Shown here one piece after another: positions 1 to 9,459 of a stretch of DNA of 64,000 nt (the stretch's first letter is position 1; every line of letters begins with the position of its first letter). The translations under genes and the position numbers were made by a program. The stretch covers positions 4,216,001-4,280,000 of the forward strand of contig OX442315.1 of assembly GCA_949358305.1 (NCBI GenBank). Reading direction: 5' to 3'. Below the pieces are notes generated by a model. It made no database searches, had not been told where the DNA came from, and saw only the letters and a list, made by a program, of their open reading frames with translations. The stretch comes from Strigamia acuminata (lineage: Eukaryota > Arthropoda > Chilopoda > Geophilomorpha > Linotaeniidae).

Positions 1-2
1 CG

Positions 3-1094
3 CTGTCACAACAATTCAGTGACAATCCGGACCGCGCTCACCCCTGCCATCGGAGCAGTTTGAATTTGGCCGTGACGAACGTCTTGGCCCAGCTGTTGTC
101 CCTGGGCGTCTTCTTGGACAGTCGGCAGGCTATGGCAGCCTGGACAATCGTCGACCGTGAGGGAGTTCACCTTCCTCGGGCGTTGTACCAGGTGTGGGCC
201 GGATGGACTCCTGAGCCCGCCTCGCTGCGCTTCGACCTGGCCAGAAATACAGAAAACCCAGGCCTACAGTTTTCAAAGATGCGTTCGTTAGCATTCCGCT
301 ACCGGAACCCCGGAGTCCACCCTTCCTTGTTGCGAACAATTCGGGAGGCTCCGGAGATACCAGGAACGGCAGCAAGCCTCCCACAGGCCATCGAGACCGC
401 CCCCCCAGAGGCGGCGGTCCAACCATACATACCGACCCCAAAGCCGGTATTCCCGAAGGAGAAGCGGTACGCGAATCGACCCAAATTGATTCCGAAACGC
501 TCCAACCGAGGACCGCGAACTCCTCCGCTGCCCTCTCCTTCACCACCAGCGGCAGAGCTGGCCGCTCTTGCAACAGAGCCGGCTACGCCACCGTTGGAGA
601 GTCCAATGGAGATTCCACTTCCTCCATCGCCTCCGCCGCCCCCAGCAGCGCAGCTTTACTTGAGGTTGGGAGTGGAATACCCATTCCTCCAGATGTCGGA
701 GTTAACGCGACAACGCATCATTGACTCCGATGATCACGGCGAGTCGATCCTCAAATGGCTGAACAGAGAGGCCCGATCCACCATGGACGCCGTCTTCCAT
801 CGCCGTATCCTACGGGCCCACAGGAAACCCGGATCGAGCGCCGAGTCGCGAAGGATTCGGCTCGTTCCAGACCGATTCCCTGCATCTACCCGGATTTGGA
901 TCCATGAGCGTACGGGGTTGATTGGCGAGCCAGTCGGCGGTCACCCGCAGTACTTCATCAACGAGCGACAAAATCCTGCGGATCTGACAACCTCTCTACC
1001 CCCGGATTTACCACCGCCGCCACCGGCTGTGCCACCGGTTATCCTCCGCCCATGCAGAGGTGTATTGCCGGCGCTCCGCAGAGGAGAACGATAA
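3..1094 (+). CDS. Proline-rich accessory ORF of the LTR element (5' end outside the window)
   Basis: The frame is open from the first complete codon at position 3 to TAA at 1092-1094, about 363 codons, so the true start is outside the window. I do not recognise the protein. A middle part has many proline runs (PPSPPPPPAA type), and a further PPPPP run lies near the C-terminus. Between them is a charged globular stretch of about 110 residues containing a WLNREAR segment. There is no zinc knuckle, protease, RT or integrase motif and no membrane segment that would suggest an envelope. Its stop lies about 30 nt before the purine tract, so it is the last ORF of the element. It may be the C-terminal part of a longer polyprotein or a separate third ORF; its function is unknown. 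Confidence 0.5.
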   Translation: MSQQFSDNPDRAHPCHRSSLNLAVTNVLAQLLSLGVFLDSRQAMAAWTIVDREGVHLPRALYQVWAGWTPEPASLRFDLARNTENPGLQFSKMRSLAFRYRNPGVHPSLLRTIREAPEIPGTAASLPQAIETAPPEAAVQPYIPTPKPVFPKEKRYANRPKLIPKRSNRGPRTPPLPSPSPPAAELAALATEPATPPLESPMEIPLPPSPPPPPAAQLYLRLGVEYPFLQMSELTRQRIIDSDDHGESILKWLNREARSTMDAVFHRRILRAHRKPGSSAESRRIRLVPDRFPASTRIWIHERTGLIGEPVGGHPQYFINERQNPADLTTSLPPDLPPPPPAVPPVILRPCRGVLPALRRGER

Positions 1095-1139
1095 AATTTG
1101 AGATCGCTCCGATCCGAGATCGAAGCTGGAGGAGGGACG

Positions 1140-1905
1140 TGTGGTGACCCAGTTGGATAAGTGTCCCCCCAGGGCGGATACTTGTCCTCTGAGTCACTAT
1201 GATTGAAGAGTCGTTCCCCCCGAGTTGGCTCCACCTCCCCATGGCAGGTGTGTGCCCCGAGGGGGAGGAAGCGGTTGGTGGTCAGCCCCCATTGGTTGAT
1301 CGCCGGCCCTTCACCCCACTGCATAAAAGGCTGTGTTTCCCGCCTAAAGTCAGAACTTACACAAACGACACCAAGAACACAGCAACTACCTCACCGTCAG
1401 GCCAACTTCAACTACAAGTTAGGATTGATCGAGGATCGCTGAGTAAAGTGCAAACTGTAACTCTCACGAAGTCACTTGCGAGCTATTCCTGCGAAAGCAC
1501 GAGAATAGCCCTTGTGAAATCACCCAGAATAATCGCCCAGACGATTATTCGCCGAAGTAAGTGTCCGAGTGCTTTGTAGGGAACCCCAAAGTTCCTAGAC
1601 GAGGCCTCCGAGACGCTAAACCAAACCCTAGACAACAGGCACGGATAGAAGACTCGAGAGAGCATTCCACCGCGTCCGTGACGACGAATCCGTGACGAAT
1701 TTACGACAACTCGAGACGCCGCCTTTGTTCCGCCGACCACGCGGAACCGACGACGCCATCTTGAGAAATCCATTGTTCGACGCTGACCACGTCGACTCTA
1801 GAATTATTACTGAGTGTATTTTAAAGGCATAAAGCCTGGTGAATAAATTACCTGTTTATTTACATACATTTGGTATTCATTTGGGTATTTGCTTAATTGA
1901 TCACA
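1140..1905 (+). repeat. LTR (about 766 bp) of the left-edge element
   Basis: It begins TGTGGTGA directly after a purine tract and ends TGATCACA, a 6/8 inverted match. Inside are a TATA-like ATAAAAGG at 1323-1330, a TCAGAA initiator-like site with A at 1352 (29 bp from the TATA start), and an AATAAA signal near 1842. The partner LTR is not in the window, so the 3' boundary is inferred from the terminal inverted match only. Confidence 0.6.
1323..1354 (+). promoter_or_regulatory. LTR core promoter (TATA plus initiator)
   Basis: ATAAAAGG at 1323 is followed 29 bp later by TCAGAAC, close to the arthropod initiator TCAGT. This is the normal spacing for polymerase II. It would set the U3/R boundary of the LTR. 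Confidence 0.5.
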
Positions 1906-2076
1906 GGTAAAGTATTACACGTTAGCGCTATTTAAACCTATACAAAGTAGGACGCGACAACACACGCTCCCAAGCAGGGCAACTAAAAGTCAGAACCCCA
2001 CTCGGATCGTAGAGCGTTACCTGAGTTGGGAATTTGCCCCAGTCAACTATAAATAGTTGCCAGTGGTCAATCTTAT
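1906..2076. other. Short unassigned spacer between two LTR elements
   Basis: There are 171 bp with no ORF. It holds a small inverted repeat (CAACTAT, two bases, ATAGTTG, near 2044-2059). Nothing else is recognised. Confidence 0.6.
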
Positions 2077-2553
2077 TGATATGTAAAGTTTAGGGACAAG
2101 TGTTGTCACAGTCAGTTCCGATTTACGATGGAGAGATTACTTCGTGCGTTTCCGAATTAGCGCGATTGTTACGCGATTAGTTTATCATTGTATTATGTCC
2201 CGGAATTGCAGATCAGTTGTTATTGCTTTTTATCTAATGCGTGTTTCGTTACCACAACTGATTTACCTTTATATAATGATTTGTCTAATTGTCGTCTGCT
2301 CTTATGAGCATTTTGTATTAAGAACTTGTTCTGTTTTAAGTTGTTTATGTTTAAACATTGTACAGGACAAATCGAATTGAATACAATAGTGATTTGTCCT
2401 TCTTATAGTTTGTGAGGTCAAATAACCTCAAACCGTGTATACTGTATTGCACATGTTTTTCCACTGCATTAAAGATGGCGGCACAATTTGTGCTAGTAAT
2501 GCAAAACCTTGAAAGTTGCTTCAACTCACCTTATTTAAGATTAAAGGCCAACA
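2077..2553 (+). repeat. 5' LTR of the copia element
   Basis: It runs from TGATATGTAAAG to AAAGGCCAACA and is repeated at 8505-8981. It contains a TATA-like TTTATATAAT at 2268-2277, a 9-bp hairpin (GGACAAATC ... GATTTGTCC, 2365-2399), a second small hairpin (GAGGT ... ACCTC) and an ATTAAA polyadenylation-type signal near 2468. Confidence 0.95.
2268..2277 (+). promoter_or_regulatory. TATA box in the copia LTR
   Basis: TTTATATAAT is the only strong TATA-like site in the LTR and lies about 190 bp into it. It is repeated in the 3' LTR. Confidence 0.45.
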
Positions 2554-2554
2554 G

Positions 2555-2566
2555 TGGTAGCAGAGG
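2555..2566 (+). promoter_or_regulatory. Primer binding site, tRNA-iMet
   Basis: TGGTAGCAGAGG lies one base after the LTR end. It is complementary to the 3' end of animal initiator methionine tRNA (...CCTCTGCTACCA). Copia-type elements are known to use initiator tRNA, although Drosophila copia itself uses an internal tRNA half. Confidence 0.85.
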
Positions 2567-3748
2567 CATGCGTTTTTGGTGAGTGCCTGTCGATTTAAAG
2601 CAATTCTCGGCGATTTTTCGGCGATTTTCCACGTCGCGGACGGCCACGACGCACGGAAAACGGAGGCGGGGCGACACGGAACGTTTCCCGCACGTCGCCG
2701 AGTAGCGCAGCCAACATCGGGGGTCGGCGAAGTCGAAATTATTCGTTTTTCGACGATTTTGAGCGGTTTTCAGCGTGGAGCGGCCAGCGTTTTCATCATT
2801 AGCGGTGAGGACAAGATATTTTCGTTAAAATATCCGGCATTTAGCAGGAGGAAACTGCTAAAACCACACGGAACTGTTTTTCCCAACCTGGATCACATTT
2901 TCGGGAATCCAAGATGGCGCCGACCAGGTGTTAAGTGTTTTGGCTGTTTCCAGCATCGTTTTTCAGCGGTTTTTGGATTCTACGAGCGTTTTCAAGTAAC
3001 TGTATTTATTATTTACACCAGTGTGAGGTGTTTTGCGTGCATTAGCACTAATTTATCGGCGGAGTTCGTCGATTTTGTGCATTTTTCGCCAGATACGAGT
3101 GCGGCGGCGATCATCGCGAATATTTCGCATCACGAACGATCAACGTTCACCACGTACGTCTCGAACGACGTACCGACGTTGGAGAACCCGTGCGTACGGA
3201 ATACGCACGTGCATTCGACATTGAAGAACCGCAATTTTGCAATACGGCAATTGCGAAGGCGCGGACGTGCGCGAAGTGTGCGAGGTTATTATTGCCGCAC
3301 ACACACAGGTTAGCACCCCGGTGTGCGCCTGTGCTCCGAGGGAGCTCCAAGCAGCCAGCGTTGGACTTGCGACGATTCCTCCCGCAATTCACACATCAAC
3401 TTGCCATCTTAACATCTTAAAAGTGTTTTTTTTTGGGTTGTCGTGAAACTCTGTATAATATTAAGGTTTTGTTTGGGCCCTTTAATATATTCGGCACCCT
3501 TTAGGCATTCGCCTAGTGTCGTCTTATTTTCGGCTAGGCTTGCTCGAAGCAAGGGGATTTTCCCGCGACCCCAGGTGTGTCGGTCGGAGGTCCTTGTAGC
3601 GACTAGTCGGAGAAGTTGTGCTCACTTATTGAGCTGTACCCCGGGTGGAATTGCATTATTTTTCGCCTAATTTTTGGTGGGTTAAGTGTTATATTTTGCA
3701 AGGGTTGTGATTCTAAGTGATTTTGTGTATTGTGCTACGCATCGCATC
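2567..3748 (+). other. Untranslated leader of the copia element
   Basis: About 1.2 kb separates the primer site from the Gag ATG. The open frames here start at non-ATG codons and match nothing recognised. A strong splice-donor-like GTGAGT lies at 2579-2584, just after the primer site, so a leader intron or a spliced subgenomic RNA is possible. No acceptor can be assigned with confidence. Confidence 0.5.
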
Positions 3749-6700
3749 ATGGCTAGTGAAAGTATGGAAGATTTTTCCAAGCCATTTAATGCAAACATTC
3801 GCAAATTAGACGGCGCAAATTATGAGTCTTGGGCCGTTGACATGCAGCTTTACTTAGAGCACCAAGGAGTTTGGGCTCACGTAATTGGAACCGAGCCAGC
3901 GTTGGCCGTAACGGCCTCCCCGAAGGAAAAGCGTGATTTCCAGGCACGTGAATCCCGTGCACGTTCCTCCATTTGTCTCGGCTGCACAGAAGCGCAGAAA
4001 GGTGTTGCTGTCGCACATAAAACGGCAAAAGAAGCGTGGGACGCACTGAAAACAGCGTACCAGCCGACCACGATGGCGCGACAAGCCAGGCTACGCCGGG
4101 AGTTTTTACAGCTCCAAATGCTTCCAGGGGACGACATGGTCGTGTTCACTTCTAGGGTGGACAGGAAGGCGATAGAGTTAAAGGACGTGGATATTACTTT
4201 AACGGAAAAGGAAATCGCGTTCCAATATTTGGATTTCCTCGGGCCTGAATACGAGGCATTAAAATCCATTGTGTACCACTGGGACAAGGCCGACTTCACA
4301 GTGGCCAAAGTTAAAGAAAGGCTCCTTGCTGAGTACAACAGGACTCATGGTGGAACTGCGCCAGGAGACGCATCTGCATCTGGTGCTTATGCGACGAATC
4401 CGCAAAAGCCGCAACAAAAAGGAGTTGTTTGCTATAACTGCGGCGGAAAAGGCCACTTTTCGCGCGACTGCCCCTCTTCAAAGCAGGGCTTTACGATTGT
4501 GCCGACCAAATCTGCATCGAATATTTCTCAGTCTCGTGGACGCGGCAAAGGCCGAGGACGTGCACGGGGAAGAAAAGCTAATCTGAGCTCTTCTGAGGAA
4601 CTGGAAGGATTCTACACATCGCTTCAGCAGACTATTGGACAATCAACGACAACCGTGTCTTCATTTGTTACATCATCGGGGGTGCAAGACATGGCTTGGT
4701 ATGTGGACACTGGCGCCACCGACCACTTTACTTTCACCAAACACGGTTTCGTGAATTACAAGCCCCTTTCTAATTATTCAGTGCGATTGGGTGAGGGTTC
4801 ATCCAAAATTGACGGGGTGGGAGATATTAAATTGGAATCGAAAGATAAATCTCAAGGGCACCCATTCATATTAAAGAATGTATTTTACGCACCAAATTTT
4901 ACTAAAAATTTGATTTCCCTCGGTCGCACTGATGAGGCTGGGTATATAACCCGAGTTGGTGAAGGGAAAATGGTCATTTTCAAACAACGGATTACAGAAC
5001 CAATACTGACAGCCATGCGTCAGTCGGACAGAATGTACAAGAGTTCTTGTCAGATTGCGGTTCCTTCTGTAAATGCAAGTGCAATTCCGACGCATGCGGA
5101 TGCACTTAGCATAAGTAATCCGATTACTAATACACTGAATGTTACTGAAAGTGTTAATGTTGTAAATACTAGCGTATCCAATACTAATTCGAGTGAATGC
5201 GTAACGCAGGCGAGCGATACTATAAAACCGTCTTATAGTGAGGTGTTAGAAACACCAAAAGGCATCAAGGGCAGTAAAACTCCAGGGAAAATAGTTTCCG
5301 GCGCGACAGACGCGAGTGCACTTCCGGCCAGCGGAATTAATGGGGTTCAGCCTAATGGGAAAGCGGATAAAGCGTTAGATATTAGTTATTGGCACGGCCG
5401 TATGGCACATTTACACACAAAGGGTATTGTTGACATGGAGAAGTCAACAGATATTTTTGGAGTGAAATTGTCTAATAGAGACATGGACCAGTGTGACGCG
5501 TGCATGAAAGCCAAGAAAACACGCGCTGGATTTCCCCCAATAGGACAGATTTTGACCAAAGGCATATTAGACCTTGTCCATATGGACGTCTGGGGAGCGA
5601 GCCAAACTAAAACCCTTGGGGGTGGGAGTTATTTCCTACTTATAGTGGACGATTTTTCACGTTTTATGTGGATATACATCATGAAGAAGAAAAGTGATGT
5701 ATTAGGGATTTTTAAGATTTGGCAAAGAGAGATTGAACGCTCCACATCTAAAAAGGTCAAAACAATACGAACTGATAAAGGGGGCGAATTTGTATCCAAG
5801 GAATGGGAAGATTATGCCCAACAAGAAGGAATTAAATGCGAGCGGACGAATGCCTATTCGCCCGAAATGAATTCTGTCGCAGAGCGGGCGAACCGCTTAA
5901 TCTTAGAGGGGGTGAGAGCGATGTTAATTGAGTCTGAACTTCCCAAGAGATTGTGGGGAGAGTTAGCAGTAACCCTCGTTTATGTTAAGAACTTATACCC
6001 ACATCCGAAATTGAACAATCGTTCCCCCTATAATGTATTTTATAACAAAAGGGCTTCAGTTAGGCATTTAAGATGCATTGGATCAAAATGTTATACACAT
6101 ATCCCTGCCCAACAACGCCATAGCAAATTGGAACCAAGAGCTTGGGTCGGAGCCCTTGTAGGTTATTGTACTGACACAAAGGGATATCGCATATGGGACC
6201 CAACACGTAATAAGATTTTTGGGTCAAAACACGTGACTATTAACGAAAATGAATATTGGCATGAAAAGGGGAGTGGCGTTCCGAAAAAGGGAAAGGAACA
6301 GACACAAAGTTTTGAATACTTTAATGGGAGTGACTTGGGACTTGAGTCAGACGAAGAAACCCCAACTCCTGTGAGCTTGGCACCCGTTCATGTCCCTGTT
6401 CCAAAGCCAAGCCAACCTTTACCAGGTCAAAGTCCCCCAATTCAGGGTTTACCTGTTCAACAAGTCGTGCCACCTGTTGTAAAGCCGCTTCCACCAGCTG
6501 TGGATTTGACACTTGGTAAACCCCCATTACCGACAACCCCTAAACCCCTGGTTTTTAAGAGACCAAAACTGATTGAATTCACTGGAGAACCAACTGACGA
6601 AGTCAGTGATGATGAAGAGGTTTTCCAAGAAGCACTGTTAGCTTCTCCAAACGTAAGAGGGGGTCAAGAGGCTGTAGCAGTTGGGGGTGTTCCTTTGTTG

Positions 6701-8482
6701 AAATTGAATATGAATGATTGGGATATCAAACCATATGTTAGACAAACAGGAAGGGATGCTGGGACAACTTATGCGCATTATGTAGCGCCGAATAAGAAAA
6801 GGCTCCGCAGCAGAATTGAGGCATTGCATTGGTGCCAAGAGAACGGATACGAGTTTGAGGCAGATCTGTTTGATTTCTCAGGGAAAACTCAAAATGTAGA
6901 ACTTCCGAACCCATTTGCGGGTTTTGCGGGTTGTTGTGCGCTTGAGCCCAACACCTACGAGGAGGCTATAAAAGGCGAACGAAAGTCCGAATGGGTTGGC
7001 GCAATGCAAGAAGAAATTGACATATTTAATGAAAGAAAAGTCTATGAGGAAGTTGATTGTGAGAAAGACCAACAATTGCTAGGCAGCAAATGGATCTATA
7101 AGATCAAGAGAGATAATACCGGGGAAATAAGACGTCATCGAGCGAGACTGGTCGCCCAAGGTTTTAAACAGCGACCGGGCATAGATTTCACCGAGGTGTT
7201 CTCACCGGTGGTGAATTTTGTTGTTATCTTGGTGTTATTTTGCATGTTGGTTGTCCTCATGAACTGGAGAGACACACATGCGGATATAAAAGCCGCATAT
7301 CTCTATGGAGACTTGGACGAAGTCCAATACATGGGAATTCCAAAAGGGTTTCAAACGCCACAGAATGTCGGCAAGTGCTGGAAGCTTTACAAAGCTTTAT
7401 ACGGCCTGCACCAGTCGGGCCGTATGTGGTTCGAAAAGTTGCACGACAGACTGTTGCACATAGGATTCAAACCGGTCCCTGGGTTTAACTGTGTTTATTG
7501 TATGGACAGAGATGTAGTTTTAGTCGTGTATGTCGATGACTTAGTCATCTTTTCACGCAACGAAAAGATCGAGAAAGATGTCCTGTCCTGGATTACAGAA
7601 CACTTTCAAATGGTAAACCTTGGGCCAGTGACCCATTTGCTAGGCATAGAATTTACGCGTGTGAATGGCAAGATTTTGGTGCATCAGCGCAAATATATCG
7701 AGAGATTATGCAACCATTTCAAAATCGATGGGTCGCATAAAGTTCAGTTACCTGGAGCTGTAGGTACTATGATAATGGGGGTGAAGAAGGATGAACAACT
7801 TGACACCGTGTTCCCCTATAGATCGCTGGTTGGTAGTCTTCTGTTCTTGGCGTCGCGAACCAGACCAGACATACTATTTTCCACCATTGTGCTCTCCCAA
7901 TACAACGAGCGACATTCTCAGAGACATATTAATATGTTATTGCAGGTACTCAGGTACCTGAAAAGTACTGAGGATTATTGTATTGATCTCTCGAGATGCA
8001 AAAGCGCTTTGCTAACGGTATTTACCGATGCGTCATACGCTACGGATGTAGACCAACGAAGGAGTTTCGGAGGTCATGTAGTTTTCCTGGGCGGTGTTCC
8101 GGTTTCGTGGTCATGTAGAAAACAGAAGATGACCACGTTATCCGTGATGGAGTCAGAGTTTGTGGCCATCGTTGATGGCGTCAGGGAACTGATATGGCTT
8201 AAGAGGCTCTTCAACATGTCGGTAATGTTCGACTACTTTGGGAATTTGCAGCCCTGTGTCTTAGCTGATAGCACAGCGGCGATACAATATAGCAAGAACC
8301 GCGTGGAAAATAAAGCGAACAAACACATCGAGGTTCGCTTTCATTATTTACGCGATCTGTATGAAAGCAAGGTCTTCGACATCCGGCACGTTTCTGGAAG
8401 ACTGAACGTGGCCGATTTATTAACCAAGTGGTTAGCCCGACCACGTTTGACTGAATTGTGTGGACACATCTTTGACATGTGA
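3749..8482 (+). CDS. Copia Gag-Pol polyprotein (about 1577 aa)
   Basis: The ATG at 3749 is chosen for its context (ATCATGG) and because the frame upstream has no better ATG. Residue numbers count from it. Gag resembles the UBN2/Retrotran_gag_2 family and ends in a CCHC knuckle (C228-x2-C231-x4-H236-x4-C241). The protease has DTGA at D320. The integrase has an HHCC-type pre-domain (HGRMAH ... CDAC) and the triad D613, D676, E712 with 35 residues between the last two. The RT has D1179 (DIKAAYLYG) and YVDD at 1261-1264. RNase H has D1427, E1468, D1507. All catalytic residues are present and no stop interrupts the frame. It encodes particle assembly, maturation, reverse transcription and integration. 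Gag and Pol share one frame, so Gag excess must come from splicing or processing. Confidence 0.95.
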   Translation: MASESMEDFSKPFNANIRKLDGANYESWAVDMQLYLEHQGVWAHVIGTEPALAVTASPKEKRDFQARESRARSSICLGCTEAQKGVAVAHKTAKEAWDALKTAYQPTTMARQARLRREFLQLQMLPGDDMVVFTSRVDRKAIELKDVDITLTEKEIAFQYLDFLGPEYEALKSIVYHWDKADFTVAKVKERLLAEYNRTHGGTAPGDASASGAYATNPQKPQQKGVVCYNCGGKGHFSRDCPSSKQGFTIVPTKSASNISQSRGRGKGRGRARGRKANLSSSEELEGFYTSLQQTIGQSTTTVSSFVTSSGVQDMAWYVDTGATDHFTFTKHGFVNYKPLSNYSVRLGEGSSKIDGVGDIKLESKDKSQGHPFILKNVFYAPNFTKNLISLGRTDEAGYITRVGEGKMVIFKQRITEPILTAMRQSDRMYKSSCQIAVPSVNASAIPTHADALSISNPITNTLNVTESVNVVNTSVSNTNSSECVTQASDTIKPSYSEVLETPKGIKGSKTPGKIVSGATDASALPASGINGVQPNGKADKALDISYWHGRMAHLHTKGIVDMEKSTDIFGVKLSNRDMDQCDACMKAKKTRAGFPPIGQILTKGILDLVHMDVWGASQTKTLGGGSYFLLIVDDFSRFMWIYIMKKKSDVLGIFKIWQREIERSTSKKVKTIRTDKGGEFVSKEWEDYAQQEGIKCERTNAYSPEMNSVAERANRLILEGVRAMLIESELPKRLWGELAVTLVYVKNLYPHPKLNNRSPYNVFYNKRASVRHLRCIGSKCYTHIPAQQRHSKLEPRAWVGALVGYCTDTKGYRIWDPTRNKIFGSKHVTINENEYWHEKGSGVPKKGKEQTQSFEYFNGSDLGLESDEETPTPVSLAPVHVPVPKPSQPLPGQSPPIQGLPVQQVVPPVVKPLPPAVDLTLGKPPLPTTPKPLVFKRPKLIEFTGEPTDEVSDDEEVFQEALLASPNVRGGQEAVAVGGVPLLKLNMNDWDIKPYVRQTGRDAGTTYAHYVAPNKKRLRSRIEALHWCQENGYEFEADLFDFSGKTQNVELPNPFAGFAGCCALEPNTYEEAIKGERKSEWVGAMQEEIDIFNERKVYEEVDCEKDQQLLGSKWIYKIKRDNTGEIRRHRARLVAQGFKQRPGIDFTEVFSPVVNFVVILVLFCMLVVLMNWRDTHADIKAAYLYGDLDEVQYMGIPKGFQTPQNVGKCWKLYKALYGLHQSGRMWFEKLHDRLLHIGFKPVPGFNCVYCMDRDVVLVVYVDDLVIFSRNEKIEKDVLSWITEHFQMVNLGPVTHLLGIEFTRVNGKILVHQRKYIERLCNHFKIDGSHKVQLPGAVGTMIMGVKKDEQLDTVFPYRSLVGSLLFLASRTRPDILFSTIVLSQYNERHSQRHINMLLQVLRYLKSTEDYCIDLSRCKSALLTVFTDASYATDVDQRRSFGGHVVFLGGVPVSWSCRKQKMTTLSVMESEFVAIVDGVRELIWLKRLFNMSVMFDYFGNLQPCVLADSTAAIQYSKNRVENKANKHIEVRFHYLRDLYESKVFDIRHVSGRLNVADLLTKWLARPRLTELCGHIFDM

Positions 8483-8493
8483 CACAGTTGTCC

Positions 8494-8504
8494 AGAGGGG
8501 GTAT
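8494..8504 (+). promoter_or_regulatory. Polypurine tract of the copia element
   Basis: AGAGGGGG plus TAT lies directly before the 3' LTR and 12 nt after the Gag-Pol stop. This is where plus-strand priming occurs in LTR elements. Confidence 0.8.
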
Positions 8505-8981
8505 TGATATGTAAAGTTTAGGGACAAGTGTTGTCACAGTCAGTTCCGATTTACGATGGAGAGATTACTTCGTGCGTTTCCGAATTAGCGCGATTGTTAC
8601 GCGATTAGTTTATCATTGTATTATGTCCCGGAATTGCAGATCAGTTGTTATTGCTTTTTATCTAATGCGTGTTTCGTTACCACAACTGATTTACCTTTAT
8701 ATAATGATTTGTCTAATTGTCGTCTGCTCTTATGAGCATTTTGTATTAAGAACTTGTTCTGTTTTAAGTTGTTTATGTTTAAACATTGTACAGGACAAAT
8801 CGAATTGAATACAATAGTGATTTGTCCTTCTTATAGTTTGTGAGGTCAAATAACCTCAAACCGTGTATACTGTATTGCACATGTTTTTCCACTGCATTAA
8901 AGATGGCGGCACAATTTGTGCTAGTAATGCAAAACCTTGAAAGTTGCTTCAACTCACCTTATTTAAGATTAAAGGCCAACA
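8505..8981 (+). repeat. 3' LTR of the copia element
   Basis: It is 477 bp and, read side by side with 2077-2553, shows no difference. It ends GGCCAACA, followed directly by the gypsy RT fragment. Confidence 0.95.
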
Positions 8982-9459
8982 GATCTCGGGAATTGGAAAA
9001 ATCCAAACCGACTTTCCGTGATGATCATGGGTTTTTTGCATCCACCGCCTCGCCTCTGGAAAACGTTTCGAGTCCAATATCATTTCGACAAAGTCGAATC
9101 TAACTGACCACACGCGCTTGTCTGATTTCGCGAGCATCCTCAAATAATGGTCAATCACACCTGGATGAACCCAATACTTTATTCATCAATTTTTGAAACG
9201 CGGCTGGGCTATTACATAACCCCATGCCGAGAACGTTGAACTCATAATGTCCGCTTGAAGTGGTAAACGCTGTCTCATCTTTTGGTCGATAATTAAAGGC
9301 CACTGTCGCCTCCAACGCCTCCATCTGTTGGCCCCGCACCTCCACCACTTTGTTACGTGGCCAGACTGACTACTGTTTGACCACGTAAATACTTTAATTG
9401 TTCTAGACTGGGGATGTTTATATAATTGCATTAAGTTAAACTAGCATTTAACTGTGTTG
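8982..9459 (-). pseudogene. Degenerate Ty3/gypsy reverse transcriptase fragment
   Basis: The minus strand at about 9150-9310 encodes a recognisable RT core: [20 protein letters not shown] followed by [14 protein letters not shown], matching the gypsy pattern TAF-T--G-YEF--L-FGLCNAPA-FQ-LM. The YLDD catalytic box that should follow is missing, and the frame changes into unrelated-looking sequence toward 8985. This is an old, deleted copy truncated at the copia 3' LTR. It appears to be the local sequence into which, or beside which, the copia element came to lie. Confidence 0.7.

Larger units (their letters stand above)
1..1905 (+). mobile_element. 3' end of an LTR retrotransposon (accessory ORF, PPT, LTR), truncated by the window edge
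   Basis: The segment has the order expected at the 3' end of an LTR element: an ORF open to the left edge, a purine-rich tract at 1124-1139 (GGAGGAGGGACG core), then a terminal repeat starting TGTGGTGA and ending TGATCACA near 1905. Only one LTR is visible, because the rest of the element would lie left of the window. The superfamily cannot be fixed without pol. Ty3/gypsy is favoured by the TGTG...CACA ends. Insertion age cannot be judged from one LTR. Confidence 0.6.
2077..8981 (+). mobile_element. Full-length Ty1/copia LTR retrotransposon, apparently intact
   Basis: The element is 6905 bp: 477-bp LTR, tRNA-iMet primer site, about 1.2-kb leader, one Gag-Pol ORF with domain order Gag-PR-IN-RT-RNase H (the copia order), purine tract, 477-bp LTR. 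The two LTRs look identical base for base by eye, which implies a very recent insertion, recombination or gene conversion. The flanks (CTTAT on the left, GATCT on the right) do not form a target site duplication, which is unusual for a young element. Confidence 0.95.

Noticed and set aside
1906-2076. tRNA or other small RNA gene in the spacer
   Set aside because: No cloverleaf or polymerase III box arrangement could be made out.
2576-3313. 245-codon frame in the copia leader
   Set aside because: It starts at TTG just after the primer site and shows no domain. It is treated as untranslated leader.
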